Origin: Brachionus manjavacas
Lineage: Eukaryota; Rotifera; Eurotatoria; Ploima; Brachionidae
Length of the DNA: 64,000 bases
NCBI GenBank assembly: GCA_019054805.1
Contig: JAHQIY010000015.1
Coordinates: forward strand, 1,992,001 to 2,056,000
Reading direction: 5' to 3'
The position numbers and the translations under genes are program-made. Of this stretch, positions 45,001 through 56,639 are shown piece after piece (the stretch's first letter is position 1; each line of letters opens with the position of its first letter). Below the pieces are notes generated by a model, which ran no database searches, was not told the DNA's origin, and was given only the letters and a program-made list of their open reading frames with translations.

Positions 45001-47464
45001 CGTTAAGAAAATTAAAATTTTTATCCAAATTTAAGTTAGGCTTTTTTCAATTCAATTGATAAAACTTTTAAAAAAGGTTATTTCATTCTTTTCCTGAATT
45101 AATTAATTTAACAATTGAGTTATAAGGAAGGCAAAACTTATCTCTTCTCTCTTTAACTTGACATTAAATTGATCAACGTTTAACCAAGGCATAGTATGAA
45201 TTAAAATTTATTCAATTCATTTTTTTAATTAAAGATTCTGACTGGTGCTGAAATTTGAAATGATGATATTCTGTTAATTTTTTTTTCGATATTTTTTACC
45301 TTTAATTTTGGCAAAATAGTATGTTTCACCTGTAAAAAATATTTAAATCATATTTTTCTTTTTGATGAGAATTTGGAATTTTTTTATCAAATTTTTTGCA
45401 ATTATATTTTAAAGTTTAATTAATTATTTACTTTTTTTTATTTACTGTATCAAGCTGGAACTCTTACAAATTATAAAAAAATTAAATTAAAGTTCAAATA
45501 AAAAATCAATCCATTTTTGAATTTAAAAATTGAAATTAAATTAAATTTCTTCTATTTAGGTAATGTAATAAAAAAAGAATAAATCAAAAGTAAAAATTAT
45601 TTTTTTCTATTTTAATTAATTTGTATTAAAAAGCTAAATTGCAAGTATGGAAAATATCCCTTAAATTTTTTTTGAAAGAGAGGCTAATTGTTGCATGTAA
45701 AATAAGTTGACTAATAGACAGTATGATGAGATTTAAAAACAACATGATAAAAAAGCATATTTTGCAAAAATTTTTTTTATTATTTGAAGATTTTTTTTAA
45801 AAATTATATCTTAAAAATACGATCTTAAGCTTCTTTTAATCCTCATCAAATTATCAATAATAAACATATTTATTATGTAAAAAAAAATTTCTTTACTATA
45901 ATCTATAGTTGTCCGAAGGAAAAAATTATTCTAAAATTTCATCTCTTTTATAAATTTAAAGAGTGGATCTAGTAAGGTAAAAATTTGGTGAATCTAGCAA
46001 AATTCGATCAGCAAATTGCGACAATTTTTTTTGAACACCCGTTATTTAGAACTTCAAAATTTTGAAAGGAATTGTTTAACTAATTGTTTCGAAAGATTTT
46101 TGTAAGACTTTTTAAATTGACATAAATTAATCAATTTCAAAGGCTTTTTTGTAAAAATATTTTTAAAAAATTCTAAAAATTACTTTTTTTTCAATCTTTT
46201 ATTATTATTTATAATAAATTTTTTAATTAAATTTAAATTAAAACAATTAAAAGTCTGTTTTGCTTAAATTTTTTTTTCATTTAGATTTTATTTGTTTAAA
46301 AACATATTTGTCAATTCACAAATATATTTCTAAACAAATAAATAAAAATAAATTAAAAATTAAAAACTTTGTTTATTCATTTATTCGGGGTCTCTAAAAA
46401 AATACACAAAACAATTGATTAAAAAAGAAACTACAAAAATTTACTCTTTTATTTAAAAAGGAAACCCTTGGGGTCACAAAGAATGGAAGGGTGACTGGTC
46501 AAATGGATGGTCCAAATGGCCGGAGCAGATTAAAAAAAAGCTAAGTGTCTACTCGAACAACAACGGATGCTTCTGGATATCGTTTGATGACGTGCTCAAA
46601 TATTTCTACGATATAACAATTTGTAAAGTTCGAGCCGACTGGACCGAATCGCGTCAATCATCCTACTTCTATGACTATTCGTATGGAGCCGAGGTCTACA
46701 TGATCACGGTCAATCAGCCTGGAGTGCATCAGTTTGAGATAGAACTATTTGCCACTGGGAGAAAGAGTCAAGTCTTTGACCGAAATGATGACCCGGACAT
46801 AGATTTGTGTTTGGTTTTGTGCAAAGTAAGCGATCCGAACAATAATTCTGGCCTAAAGTGTATAGCGTTTGAGCACAGCGTGGAATACTATATTACTTTG
46901 TCTGCGTCGCTGGCTCCCGGCAATTACATGGTATTTGCCACTTCCATAAAGGCCATTTCCATTCAAAATAATGAAAAAACAGTATACAAAGATCAGGAAA
47001 ACAATCACTTTTCGTACAATATAATTTTTCACGGACAGACCAGCTTTGTGCTGAACCGAGCCGTCTTGGCCACTGAGATAATCACGGACATATTTTTCAG
47101 TGTTGCTCAGAAAGACCAAAGAATTAAGCATGAGTTGAACGGCATGGTTAGAACATATGTAATTGCTGGTTCGTGTACGCATGGAATTTTCATTGAAAAT
47201 TTGAGCACCAACAATGCGGTAAAAGTGGCACTCGATATATCAACATCAAAAAATTTGGAATCAACAAGACTTAACAATCTAACTGTGGACTATTTGTATC
47301 CAGGCACGAGACAACTGGTTGCATTCCTCACCCCGTTAAACTACCGCAACGGGTATATAATCGGATACAAATTGGACACTCAATTGTACCAATACTGTAC
47401 GGGCGGCAATTATCCATCAGTTCCCCTCGCTTTTGCTGGTCTTCATGCTGTGCGAAAGATTTGA
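42075..47464 (+). CDS. CAPN15: Calpain of the small-optic-lobes / CAPN15 class
   Basis: Two exons (42075-43125, 46461-47464), 2055 nt, 684 residues. Order: one RanBP2-type zinc finger at residues 6-30 (WKCDMCEYTN..CVKC), a linker, the calpain protease core, and the SOL-type C-terminal domain (VYMITVNQPGVHQFEIELFA, ending AFAGLHAVRKI). The catalytic triad is intact: Cys in QGELGTCWFLSAL, His in LLNRHIYSILD, Asn in LRNPWG, the last rebuilt exactly across the intron (R split A/GA). This intracellular cysteine protease is known from fly optic-lobe survival and mammalian eye development. Human CAPN15 and fly Sol have several zinc fingers and exceed 1000 residues, so this is a compact form. A five-codon upstream ORF (ATG at 42068) overlaps the start codon and may dampen translation. 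The 5' UTR may itself be spliced. Confidence 0.94.
43271..43480. mobile_element. Foldback MITE in calpain intron
   Basis: Arms of about 75-85 bp. ggctttgaaaaattttcagg, aattttttttc, ttttttgggcaa and tttattattt on the left recur inverted on the right (aataataaatttttgcccaa, gaaaaaaaattcctc, gaaaatttttcaaagcc). The spacer is about 45 bp. Non-coding. Confidence 0.75.
43816..43985. repeat. Inverted repeat, ~35 bp arms
   Basis: ttaagtttaatgtgacatc with aaagcttg (43816-43850) is inverted at 43951-43985 (caagctgtaatgcc, acattaaacttaa). The spacer is about 100 bp of AT-rich sequence. It could be a small MITE or a transcribed hairpin. Confidence 0.55.
44201..44397. mobile_element. Small GTGAC-rich MITE
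   Basis: Ends gggtctttag..tgacc and ggtcac..ctagagaccc are imperfect inverted repeats about 197 bp apart. Inside are a perfect gtgacc/ggtcac hairpin (44269-44288) and several tgtgac boxes. Non-coding. Confidence 0.5.
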
Positions 47465-48464
47465 ATTATAAACTCTTGTAAATAGAAATCACTGTTATTT
47501 ATTTAAATTTTTTTCAGACCCGGTCTTTTTGTTAATCACTAATCTGATAAATGCTTGGTTAAACATACTTTTTTCATTAAAATTTTCCAAAATAATCATT
47601 GTTTTTAACTCTAAAAAAAAGCAGAAAATTAAAAATTGATTAGTTTTTTGAATTGATTAATTTGATTTTGGCCGACAAATAATTTTTTTTAATTTTAAGT
47701 CGAATTTAATTTAATTTTAAAAATTATTATGTCAAAAGTAAAACCAGCGTAAATTCATGTATTCTGTACCAGAAATTAATTACAAATTATTGAAATTGCA
47801 GAGTTGTTGAGTAAATTGACTAAATTTGGCTGCTAAAAAATTTTATCAGGTGATACATTTTGCAGAACGAGTTTTAGTTAAATTTTAACAGTTGGGTCTT
47901 CATCTCTTTGTAAAGGTTCTTTGAATTTTTTCTACGAACCAGCTTTATTCTTGTCATGGAGTTCAGATAGCTTTTTTTGGCTAAAGTATTGTAAATATTG
48001 TCGATGGATTGACACAATACTCTTTAGCGAATTCGAAAGTTTTATTTTTCTGGCTTTATTCATTTTTAATTTCTAGGGAAAAAAAAATTGCATTTTTTTT
48101 CTCTTTATGTTTATTATTGTTCATTTTAAAGCAAATTAAAGAGAGAAAAAACAAATACTGTTTTATTTTTTTAATTCGAATAAAAACGCCAAAAGGCGAC
48201 TAATAAAAAAAAGATATAAAAAAATTAAAAATACATATAGGAAAAATTTAATAGGTTAGACCACTAATAAGTAAGTCATTTTTGGTTTTCTTGCATCATT
48301 CTGGTTTAAAACCGCAATAAGAGAACTTTTGCCAGCTTGGCCTAGTCTAAGTAAATCTCTGATTCTTTTTACCATTTCGGATTCTGACAGCATTTCAAGT
48401 ATAGAAAAGTATAGCTTATAGAAATGGGCTAATTCAATTATGGTATCGACACCAGTGCCTTGAA

Positions 48465-49440
48465 CTTATTACAATTTTATTTGTTTTCTGTACCGAGCTA
48501 AAGCTCTTTCAGAATAAATTATAAAAAAAATTAAAATAAAGCTAATAAGCAAAAAAAAGGAAGTTAAAAGATATAAATAGGTTGTTACATGTGACGCATG
48601 TTGACATAGTTGAAGCTTCAGGAAAAAAGAGGAAATAGTAAGGTAACAATTACACAATTGAGTTGAGTAATCAATATACCTTGATTCGAAACCTTCTTTG
48701 TATTCTTCCACTAGTCTTACAACCACAGGACTGAGGAATAGAATTACTCAGTCCTGTCCCAGCATAGTAATTTAAGTTTATTGAAAGCCTCATGATGCAG
48801 GATGTTGGAGGAAGTATCATATTTTAACTTAAGGATAGATCTGACTGCTGTATTCTGAATTGCTTGTAGTTTTTTGATAATATTTTCTGAAAATGAATTC
48901 AAGCAAGGAAAAGAATAGTCTAAAATTGATCCGACTTAAGATTATATAAGATTTATATAAATTTCCTAGCGTATTTTGGTGAAAAGACCCCAATTTATTT
49001 TGAATGTTTCTTATAAAAGATTGGCGCGAGACATTTGACCTTTTATTTTGTCAATTCCTATGGCGTTTGCAAATGCAGAGCTCTTCGAGTGTCTTGGTTA
49101 AGTCTAGGCCACTTCCTTTTAACTTGAAAGCTGCCATGTTTGCTGCAGTTTTTTTGCATTTGATGTGGATGTGGTTTGTTATCATCTTGCTAAAGGAGAT
49201 TCCCAAGCACTTAATTTGATCTACAGTCGCGCCATTCCATTTTTAAACAGTGCCTTTTTTTGAGTTTAAGCCAAAAATCATGGTTACAGTTTTTTTCCAG
49301 ATTAAACTTGATTTGCGCAAGACGACCAAATTCCTCCCTCTTATCAATTAGCTTTAAAAATCCTGCTTCAGTGTCGCTAACAAATGCTGTTTTTATTTTT
49401 ATTCTATTCAAGTGGAACAAAAATAAAATAAACCCTATCT
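48465..49440 (-). mobile_element. Jockey-type LINE 3' fragment with tail
   Basis: On the minus strand, decayed reverse-transcriptase C-terminal blocks come first (FLKLIDKREEFGRLAQIKFN, then a KCLGIS block near 49200), then IQNTAVRS, VVRLVEEYKEGFESRYIDYS and TQLCNCYLTIS, then about 150 bp of UTR. It ends in the tail tattctgaaagagctttagc + tcggtacagaaaacaaataa. Frames change several times. The IQNTA/RLVEEY/CNCYLTIS blocks are shared with the fragments at 53060-53912 and 56640-56900, which defines one LINE family present at least three times here. Confidence 0.72.
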
Positions 49441-49656
49441 AATTGTTTGTCATTTCAAGGTTTCAAATTCAGCACAAACTTGAATAATTTTGTTTGCTTT
49501 TTTTATTAATTTACTCTTGTAAATCAACAGATTTTTACTTAAAGCTCTTAGATTTTTTTTTTTAAATATTATCAATATTTTCACAAGTAAACTTAACATA
49601 TATTTTCAAGAATATCAATTATTTGATAGTTTAAAATAAATTTTTTAATGGCATGC

Positions 49657-50479
49657 ATTTTACGTGATACTAAATTTATTTTTCTGCTACTAAAAAAAAA
49701 TGATACTAATTTAATTTTTATTTCTCAATTTTTATGCTATTAAAAAAAATTAATTGATACAAATTATAAGAAAATGATATTAATTTTATTGATGATAATA
49801 AAAAATACAAAAAAAAGAAAAAAATTAATTTTTTTAGATCTTTTGCTCGCAGATTTACTTTGATCACTGATTAGGTTTTTGCGAGGTCTACCTCTCGGAC
49901 GTTTAGCTGGGCAATTTTCTACTAAATTCAACACACTTGGCTCTGATTCGAATACACCATGAACGATATTTAGCTGCTCATTTGTTTGTTCATTTGACGT
50001 CTTTGGCGCTACAACTTGCTCTTGTAAATTTTGACCATTCTCAGTTGCAGATTCTTGTTCATCTTCGAATTCAATAATGAACGAAAGTTCGTCTTCGGCC
50101 ACTTCATTTTCTAAATGACTTTGAGTTTCGATCGGCTGGCGGTTAAGAGCATCTTTATTCTTCGCAGGCCTTCCTTTCTTTCTGTTTTCACCCAGTGGTA
50201 CATCTTTTTCGCTCTCGTGCCATGGCATACCTCTATCGCGATAAGTAATAGCTACTATATGTTTGCACATATAGTTTTTTTCCAAAAGCTTAAATAGTTT
50301 TATCAACATGTTTGAGTATATTAACACATTTATATAGTCGTCAATTAATATTTATTTGATTAATTAAAAAAAATATTAGTATCACATAAACAAAATAAGT
50401 ATCATTTTAATTTTATTTTTAGTATCTTAATTGTGAATTTTAGTATCATTTTTATTTTTTCTTTAGTATCAGCATAAAA
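49657..50479 (-). mobile_element. MULE-type DNA transposon remnant
   Basis: The minus strand (50327-49840) encodes the C-terminus of a Mutator-like transposase: a SWIM-type zinc-finger end KLLEKNYMCKHIVAITY, then VPLGENRKKGRPAKNKDALN, an acidic linker and an AT-hook-like KRPRGRPRKN. Both flanks carry inverted arrays of a tgatactaa motif (left at 49665, 49685, 49700; right, as ttagtatca and variants, at about 50370, 50400, 50428, 50450, 50463). The outer ends attttacg and cataaaat also match in inversion. The catalytic DDE part is missing, so the copy is internally deleted. No clear 8-9 bp target-site duplication was found. Confidence 0.68.
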
Positions 50480-50599
50480 TATAAGTCTTTTTTAATTAAT
50501 AATAAAAAGAAAAAAAATTAAGGTTACTCTACAATAATTTATAAAAATTGAATATAATAATGCATAATTTTAAATATGTAATCATAGAGCTGATCCTTT

Positions 50600-50830
50600 T
50601 CACAAATTGTATCCAAAGAGCACCGATTACTGTGTCAGAAAGACTATTTCACTCATTAATGACGCGGTTTTTAAAGAAATTTTCACGACGAGCATTAATT
50701 TAGATTATAAAAAATTTAGCAAATACTCTTTTTGTTTGACCAAATATTAATAACCTTAATAATCCCTGGAAAAATTTAATATTCATCGGCTTAAGAGTTC
50801 CTAAGGTGCAGTTAATTTTCGCAGCAGAAG
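50600..50830 (-). pseudogene. Decayed CR1-like LINE C-terminus
   Basis: The minus strand reads RRENFFKNRVINE, then (after a stop in place of Trp) NSLSDTVIGAL, matching the CR1-clade FF-NRVVN-WNSLP--VV-A block. Upstream are LRTLGTLKPMNIKF-like pieces. It is a short, old remnant with no visible ends. Confidence 0.55.
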
Positions 50831-51542
50831 CCTTTTTTCCTAGCTGAATTGGAAGCATCTAAAGTTGACTTTTAAGTCTGTGATGTCAAATTAAAGCATA
50901 AAATGTTTTATTTCATAGCAACGTTTTTTTTAAATACTTCAAAATAAATAAAATAATAAATCAAACACTCAAAGTTACTCGAGTTTTGATTTGAATTAAA
51001 GAAAAATTGCACTTGTTCTAGTAATCAGGCAACGATAATATCAAAAGCTTTTAGTAAATTTTGAAAGCCGACTAGGAAAGTAAAAAGTAAGCAAATAATT
51101 TCAGTCTTGATTATTATTCAAGAATTCTTTGGACATAAAAGTATTCAACGCCAGCAAAATATTAATAGTATTTTAATTGAGATGTTAATTATTTTGTGGC
51201 ATGCTTCTGAAGCAAGTTTTTTAAAAATAGGGTACGAATTCCTAAAAATTTCAAAATATCAAAATAAGCTTATACCAGAAAAAAAAATTTCCAAATGCTG
51301 TTTAAAAACTGTTTTAAAATTTTTATTATTTTTTATATTTTTAAAATAAATACAAATTTATTGATCAAGCCCTATGACGATTTAAACCAACTTTACATTT
51401 TGGCAAAAATATGGCTTCAGTGATGTTATTAAACGGTTACTAAAGCAAAAATGTCGAAAAAATCAGCTTATTTTCTAAATAATTACTAAATTCACCTTTT
51501 AAAAAAAATTCAAAACTATTTTAGCTAATTACTTTATTTAAT

Positions 51543-52339
51543 ATGCCATTCTACGACTATACAAAAAAAAACGTCAACCCAAACGATTCTAAAGTAATTA
51601 TGACTCATTTTCATAGATCAAAATTTTAAAATCTTATTCAGCGAAGACCAGAGAATTTTGAAAATGTCCAAAATGAAAGATTGCTTAACCAGAACGCTCA
51701 AAAGTTCATAAATCCTCTTCCTCCAATAAATCAACCCTTTGTGCAACAAGCTGGCAATGTTCAGCGAACAGCTAGCTTAAACCAACCGAATCCGTCTGTA
51801 CAATATCGATTTGTTAACCCTCCGATTCAACAGCAACCACTGATAATGGTACCACCAGTAAAACCAAAACCAGACACAAGAAGTGTTTTTGTGGCCACTG
51901 ATGATGTTCAGACTTCGAATAAAGGAATTCAAATAGAAAAGGATTTAGTAAAAATGGTGACTAAATCGGTCAATACTGAACTAAAATTAGATCAAGTACG
52001 AGCCAAAAATGACAAACCAAAGGTTAACTTTATCAACGAAGGCTTTAGGACATATTATGATGACGTATTTTTTTGAAAATAAAAATAAAAAATTTTTAAA
52101 GTTTATTTTTAAAGCAAGCTGATGTCCTTGGTGTCATGTGCTTTTTGTGTTGGGCCAATTGTTGCCATGGTTGCAATAATATTTGCAGAGGATGCAGAAA
52201 TAATATATCTTGTCCAGTTTATTGCTGGATTTTGTTTATTATTCCGTTTTTTTTAATATTTTTGACTGGAATTATAGTAGCTGTTTTGTATGGCATAAGT
52301 GTTAATGTTTTACGATGCGCTATTTTACAATGCACTTAA
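51543..52339 (+). CDS. Unrecognised Cys-rich single-pass membrane protein
   Basis: Three exons, 51543-51593, 51642-52064 and 52115-52339, all joined in phase 0; 232 residues. Residues 1-158 are polar, Pro/Gln/Asn-rich and probably disordered (PINQPFVQQAGNVQRT, VPPVKPKPDTR). The last exon starts with a cysteine cluster, CFLCWANCCHGCNNICRGC with three more Cys within the next 15 residues, directly followed by a hydrophobic span, CWILFIIPFFLIFLTGIIVA (residues about 190-212), and a short tail with two more Cys. There is no signal peptide, so a type II or tail-anchored topology with a cytosolic, possibly palmitoylated Cys cluster is inferred. A poly(A) signal lies at 52418. I do not recognise the family. 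Confidence 0.78.
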
Positions 52340-52417
52340 AGAAAATCCATTTGAAGTTTTTCAGGCCTTATCAGAAATTAATTTCTCGCTTTGATTTAAA
52401 TAAATATTTATTTTTGG

Positions 52418-52423
52418 AATAAA
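52418..52423 (+). terminator. Candidate poly(A) signal of the Cys-rich gene
   Basis: AATAAA about 80 nt after the stop codon at 52339; a second AAATAAAT lies slightly upstream near 52399. Confidence 0.5.
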
Positions 52424-53140
52424 CTCATTCATTGAGAAACTTTGTTTTTCATTTGGCGTGAAAAACTAAATAGTTTTAAAAGCTAAAAATCAAAAAGAAA
52501 TTCTTAGTTTTAAAATTTCATTCTAAAAAAAATAAATTTTTTTTTTAATCTATTTTTTTAATAAATGTTTGTTTGTTTATTTTTAAAATTTTTAAAATCC
52601 AAAAAGTGTTGTATATAGATTTTATATATATTTTTGAAAACCTTTAGTTATTTTAAAAACTTTAATTTTTCTGCAGTTTTTAATTGATTATCAAAGAATT
52701 TTTTTAAGAAAAATATGCAAACTTCTCAGATGAATTTTGAAAATTTTTTTTTTTATATTTGAGATTAGATGTTAGGAAATTACACATTAGAAACCATTCA
52801 GGTCCAATTAGTTATAAAAATGCCTTTTATAAATAATCTTTATTTAAACCAAATCTCTCATTTCTATGCAAAATAAAAATCATCAATGATTTTTATCCTG
52901 TATTAAGTTTTCTGTTAAACTTTTTGCTGATAATTAGAACTTCACTGATCCTTAGAAAAGCTTTAAATGAAAAAATCAGAAATTATCAGGTATGAAAAAA
53001 GGAATTGAATGTGTAATTTCTTTATGCATTTAAGTTTAGTAAATTTGATATTGACGTGGATAACTTAATGTTGTCATCAGAAAATAATATCAAAAAACTA
53101 CAAGCAATTCAGAATACAGCAGTAAGATCTATCCAGAGTT

Positions 53141-53525
53141 GTTTTTAAGTCACAAGTCTTAAGTCAAGTCAAGTCAATGACTTGACTTAAATTTTTTTTT
53201 TTTTCTTAAGTCAAGTCAATGACCGTTGGTATTTTTTTATTTTTTTCTAATTAAAATATGGGTTTTTTATTTAATTAATAAACATATTTAATTATATTAA
53301 CTTTTTAATATTTTTAACCTCTTTTTTTCAGCGCGGCAGTCCAAAACTCTGGCCGCCAAGCTGAACGGCTAAATGACCGCCCGCCACAATGTTGACCGTA
53401 TCTTTGACTGCCCGCTTTTTTTTTAACCGATAATCGGTCCAAAATTTTGACCGTCAAGCTGACTGGCTTTACTTGGCCTTTTTCTAAAAAAAAATATTTA
53501 AGTCATTGACTTGACTTAAGAAAAC
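53141..53525. mobile_element. Nested foldback element in a LINE
   Basis: Terminal sequences gttttTAAGTC..cttaagtcaagtcaatgac and ttaagtcattgacttgactt+aagaaaac are inverted copies. The left end also contains a self-palindrome, ttaagtcaagtca/atgacttgacttaa, followed by another partial copy. The interior (53330-53475) carries two units of the GACCG-rich repeat. It is 385 bp, non-coding and younger than the LINE it interrupts. Confidence 0.7.
53330..53475. repeat. GACCG-rich repeat, copies 2 and 3
   Basis: Two adjacent units: agtccaaaactctggccgcc+aagctgaacggctaaatgacc, then ggtccaaaattttgaccgtc+aagctgactggc. They match the unit at 39885-40005. Being carried inside a foldback element may explain how the unit spreads. 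Confidence 0.6.
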
Positions 53526-53924
53526 AAAAATCGTCTTTTTGAGTTGAGTGAAAAATATGTTGGGACAGCACTGAGTCATTCTATTCCATTCGTTGAAAGA
53601 CTGGTGAAGGAATACAAAGAAGGCTTCGAATCAAGATATATTTGAATACCCAACTCCATTGTGTAATTGCTACCTAACTATTTCTTCTTTTTTTCCTGAA
53701 ACTTGAACTATTTAAACATGTGCCACATGTAACAATCTTTTCCAATTTATGTCTTTTCAACTTTCATTTTTTAGCCTATTTACTCTATTTTGATTCTTTT
53801 TTTATCTAATTTTATTAACTTTAATTTTATTTTTATTTTTTTTTTATTTTATTTTTAACTTATTCTGAAGGAGCTTTAGCTCGGTACAGAAAACAAATAA
53901 ATAAATAAATAAACCTCTAGGCTA

Positions 53925-55660
53925 AGAGTTAAGCTTAAACATTTTAGAAACGAAGACTGGCTAGAATTTATTAGAGAAACGGGTAAAAATTCAACATCAA
54001 GTGTCCCTTTTTGGCGAAGAATCAACAAATTTAGAAAGAAAAAAACTTCCAAAACTGTCCCGACATTATACAAAGATGGTTCCGAGTTTAACTCTGACTT
54101 TGAAAAAAGTAACCTATTTGGATCTATCTTAGAATCGACTTTTGTACTAAATAATCTTAAGAATAATTGTTTTGATAGTGAAGTCGCAGAAAGAATCTCC
54201 GAATTTCTAAGGTCCAATGAGCCATCAAACTTTGACCACATATCTTTATCGGAGCTAAAAAAGGCCATCCAAAAGACTAACGAAAGATCGGCACCTGGCC
54301 TTGATAAAATCTCTAACTTAATGCTTAAGAATCTCCCTGATAAAATGATTTACTAACCCTATTTAACCAAAGTTTAAATCTCGGAAAAGTCCTTAAAAAA
54401 TGGAAAACAGCCTGTATTATGATGATCCTAAAAAAGGAAGGCTTCTCTACCGACCCTAACAATTACAGGCCTATAAGCATTACGAGTTGCCTTGGAAAAA
54501 TTTTAGAAAGAATAGTCACCAATAGACTAGAAAAGTTCTTAGAGGAGAATTCCATCATAATCAAGGAGCAGTCAGGTTTCCGTAGAAACAGAAGAACAGC
54601 CGATAACTTGTTCTTTTTAATTCAAAAAGTCAGTGAATGCTTTATGCTCAAAAAAGGTGTTTCTAGTCTCTTCCTTGATATTTCCAAAGCTTTTGATCGT
54701 GTATGGCACGATGGGCTTATCTACAAATTATTAAAGTTAAATATTCCTAAATACATAATACAGTGGATCATCTCATTTCTTCATCTTAGGCAATTTCAAG
54801 TTAATCTGAATGGCCTCTTAAGTAAATTGTTTTATATCAAGGCTGGTGTTCCCCAGGGTTCAGTAATTAGCCCCTTACTTTTCAGTATTTATATTAACGA
54901 TATTCCGAAGAGGGACAAATCTTACCACAGTTATTCTTTGCTCTTTACAGACGATCTTGTAACTTTCTTCATATACAAAAAACCTGGTAATATTCAAGCC
55001 TCAATAAATAATTATCTGAAGGAATTAGAACCATGGCTAATAAAATGGAAAATGAATTTTTCAGTGACCAAATCCTCGTACACAATTTTCTCTAAAAGCA
55101 AAAAAAAACTTAGCCTAAAACTGAATTTATTTGACCATAATCTCCCGTGTACCAATACAATTAAATTCTTGGGTATAATTTTGGAAAAAAACTTTCCTTT
55201 AAGAACTACATTGATGAAATAAAGGAGAAATGTAACTCTAGATTAAACTTAATTAAAATATTATCAAACAAAAGTTGGGGACTTAGTCAGTACACTTTAT
55301 AAAACCCTAATCGGATCAATCATTGACTACTCATTTCCATGCTTAAATCTACTTTCAAATGAGTCTAATAGGAAACTTCTAGTTATTCAAAATACAGCTA
55401 TTCGTTCAATATTGAAACTGAAAATGGACACTCCCCTAGAACAACTCCACCATCTAGCCTTAGATAAACTTAAAACTAATAGGATAGACAATCGTCTTTT
55501 TGATCTCAGTGAGAATTATATCAGGTGTGGTCTAAAAAACTCAGTACCTCTGGTAACTAGACTAGTAAAAGAATATATAGTTGTAATTAGCCCTAAAGAA
55601 ATATGCAATCTTGCAACACCATTGTGTGGTTTATACCTCCTAATTGATGAATTTTAATGT
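53925..55660 (+). mobile_element. Jockey-type LINE reverse transcriptase, decayed
   Basis: Begins directly after the TAAA-type tail of the preceding LINE. Blocks in order: LKKAIQKTNERSAPGLDKIS, NYRPISITSCLGKILERIV, EQSGFRRNRRTADNLFFLIQ, SLFLDISKAFDRVWHDGL, AGVPQGSVISPLLFSIYIND, an active-site box LLFTDDLV (normally YADD or FADD), LEPWLIKWKMNF, IKFLGIILEKNF, IQNTAIRSILKLKMDT and RLVKEYI. Frame changes occur near 54350, 55200 and 55285. The endonuclease domain and the usual 3' tail are absent. The block order and sequence place it in the jockey group; the Thr in the FTDD box suggests an inactive copy. Confidence 0.9.
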
Positions 55661-55990
55661 TGATGAGTCAAAAATCAATAAAATCATGAGTACACAGGTT
55701 AAAATACAAGAAGAAGATTTGATTGTAGATCTTTCAAATTTGTCATTAGAAAATAATTTTATTTATAATCAATTTCTTAAAAATTTTAACAATTTTACGT
55801 CATTATTTTCTGATGATGGTCTAAAACAACTTAAAGCTACTTAATTTTCTTATAAGATTAATTTAAAATGTGACATTTGTAATGAATACTTTAATTTGAA
55901 GGAATATGTTAAAATTTTTTCGATTTGTTATAAAAATTTTCATCTTAAATGTTCTAATAGTCTTAAATCGACTAAATTGATAGCTTACTT
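55644..55990 (+). pseudogene. Zinc-finger-like ORF remnant, perhaps LINE ORF1
   Basis: One frame runs from 55644 with a single stop at about 55842. It reads an acidic, Asn-rich stretch (KIQEEDLIVDLSNLSLENNF) and then KCDICNEYFNLKEYVKIFS, IC and NFHLKCSNSL: a C-x2-C ... C ... H-x2-C spacing like PHD or RING fingers. PHD-like fingers occur in ORF1 of CR1 and jockey-type LINEs, and the piece directly follows a LINE, so an ORF1 remnant is plausible. A broken host gene cannot be excluded. Confidence 0.35.
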
Positions 55991-56639
55991 TTTTTTTTTT
56001 TTTTAATTGATTTACTAATTTTATATTTTTTTTTTATTTTAAATAAAATTTTACCAGAATTTTTGTTTTTTTACTTTTCACTCATTTTTTAGAAAAAAAC
56101 GCACAAATTCTTAAAAATGTGTGTTGAGAAAAAAAAAGGTTGAACGCAGCAAAAAAAAAAAATGTGTGTTAGGAAATTTGTGTGTAACGCAGCGACTTCA
56201 TTCATTTTCTTGTTTATTTATTTTTTCTTTTTAAATGCCTTTCACTTTTGTTAGAAGAGACTTTTTAGTTGCTTGTTCATCCTGAGTGTCAATCAGTTGT
56301 TTTATTTCTTGGTCAATGTTGTAGACTACATATTATCAAAATTCTGTCCCAAAAATCTTGGAAACTTAAAGGTAAACATAAATTCTAAGATAACATAAGC
56401 GATGAAAAATTTTATAAATTACATCTTTAAAACTCCATTGTCACTTGTATCAAAGAATTTGAAGCAGTGGACAGTTCAAAGCTTGTAACTTTTCTAAAAT
56501 TTATTTGTCATTTTGTTCTTTTTGAAATTATTTAATCTCTAACTCTATTTAAAAAATTTTTCTATCAATGGAGAAACGAGTTTGATTGCTCGGAGCCACT
56601 TAAAATTTAATTAAACAAACTATTAAAAAAAAAATTCAT

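Larger units (their letters stand above)
43126..46460. other. 3.3 kb calpain intron with three foldbacks
   Basis: Splits the codon before the NPWG motif. It contains inverted-repeat structures at 43271-43480, 43816-43985 and 44201-44397 and decayed LINE tails near 44588 and 45447. No exon is missing, because the reading frame joins exactly. Confidence 0.75.
47465..51542. other. Intergenic region rich in transposon fragments
   Basis: Holds a minus-strand jockey-type LINE 3' fragment (48465-49440), a MULE-type element (49657-50479) and a minus-strand CR1-like remnant (50600-50830). An open stretch at 51107-51349 shows no recognisable family. No host gene is supported. Confidence 0.6.
53060..53912 (+). 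mobile_element. Jockey-type LINE 3' fragment, interrupted
   Basis: Starts with sequence matching the 48465-49440 copy (aaaactacaagcaattcaga, atacagcagtaagatctatc), is broken at 53141-53525 by a foldback element, and resumes with ttttgagttg..atatgttgggacagc, the ERLVKEYKEGFESRYI-coding stretch and the 3' tail ggagctttagctcggtacag. It ends in a clean TAAA-type tandem tail (53890-53912). Compared with 56640-56900, about 60 bp of LINE sequence is missing at the insertion point. Confidence 0.75.
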
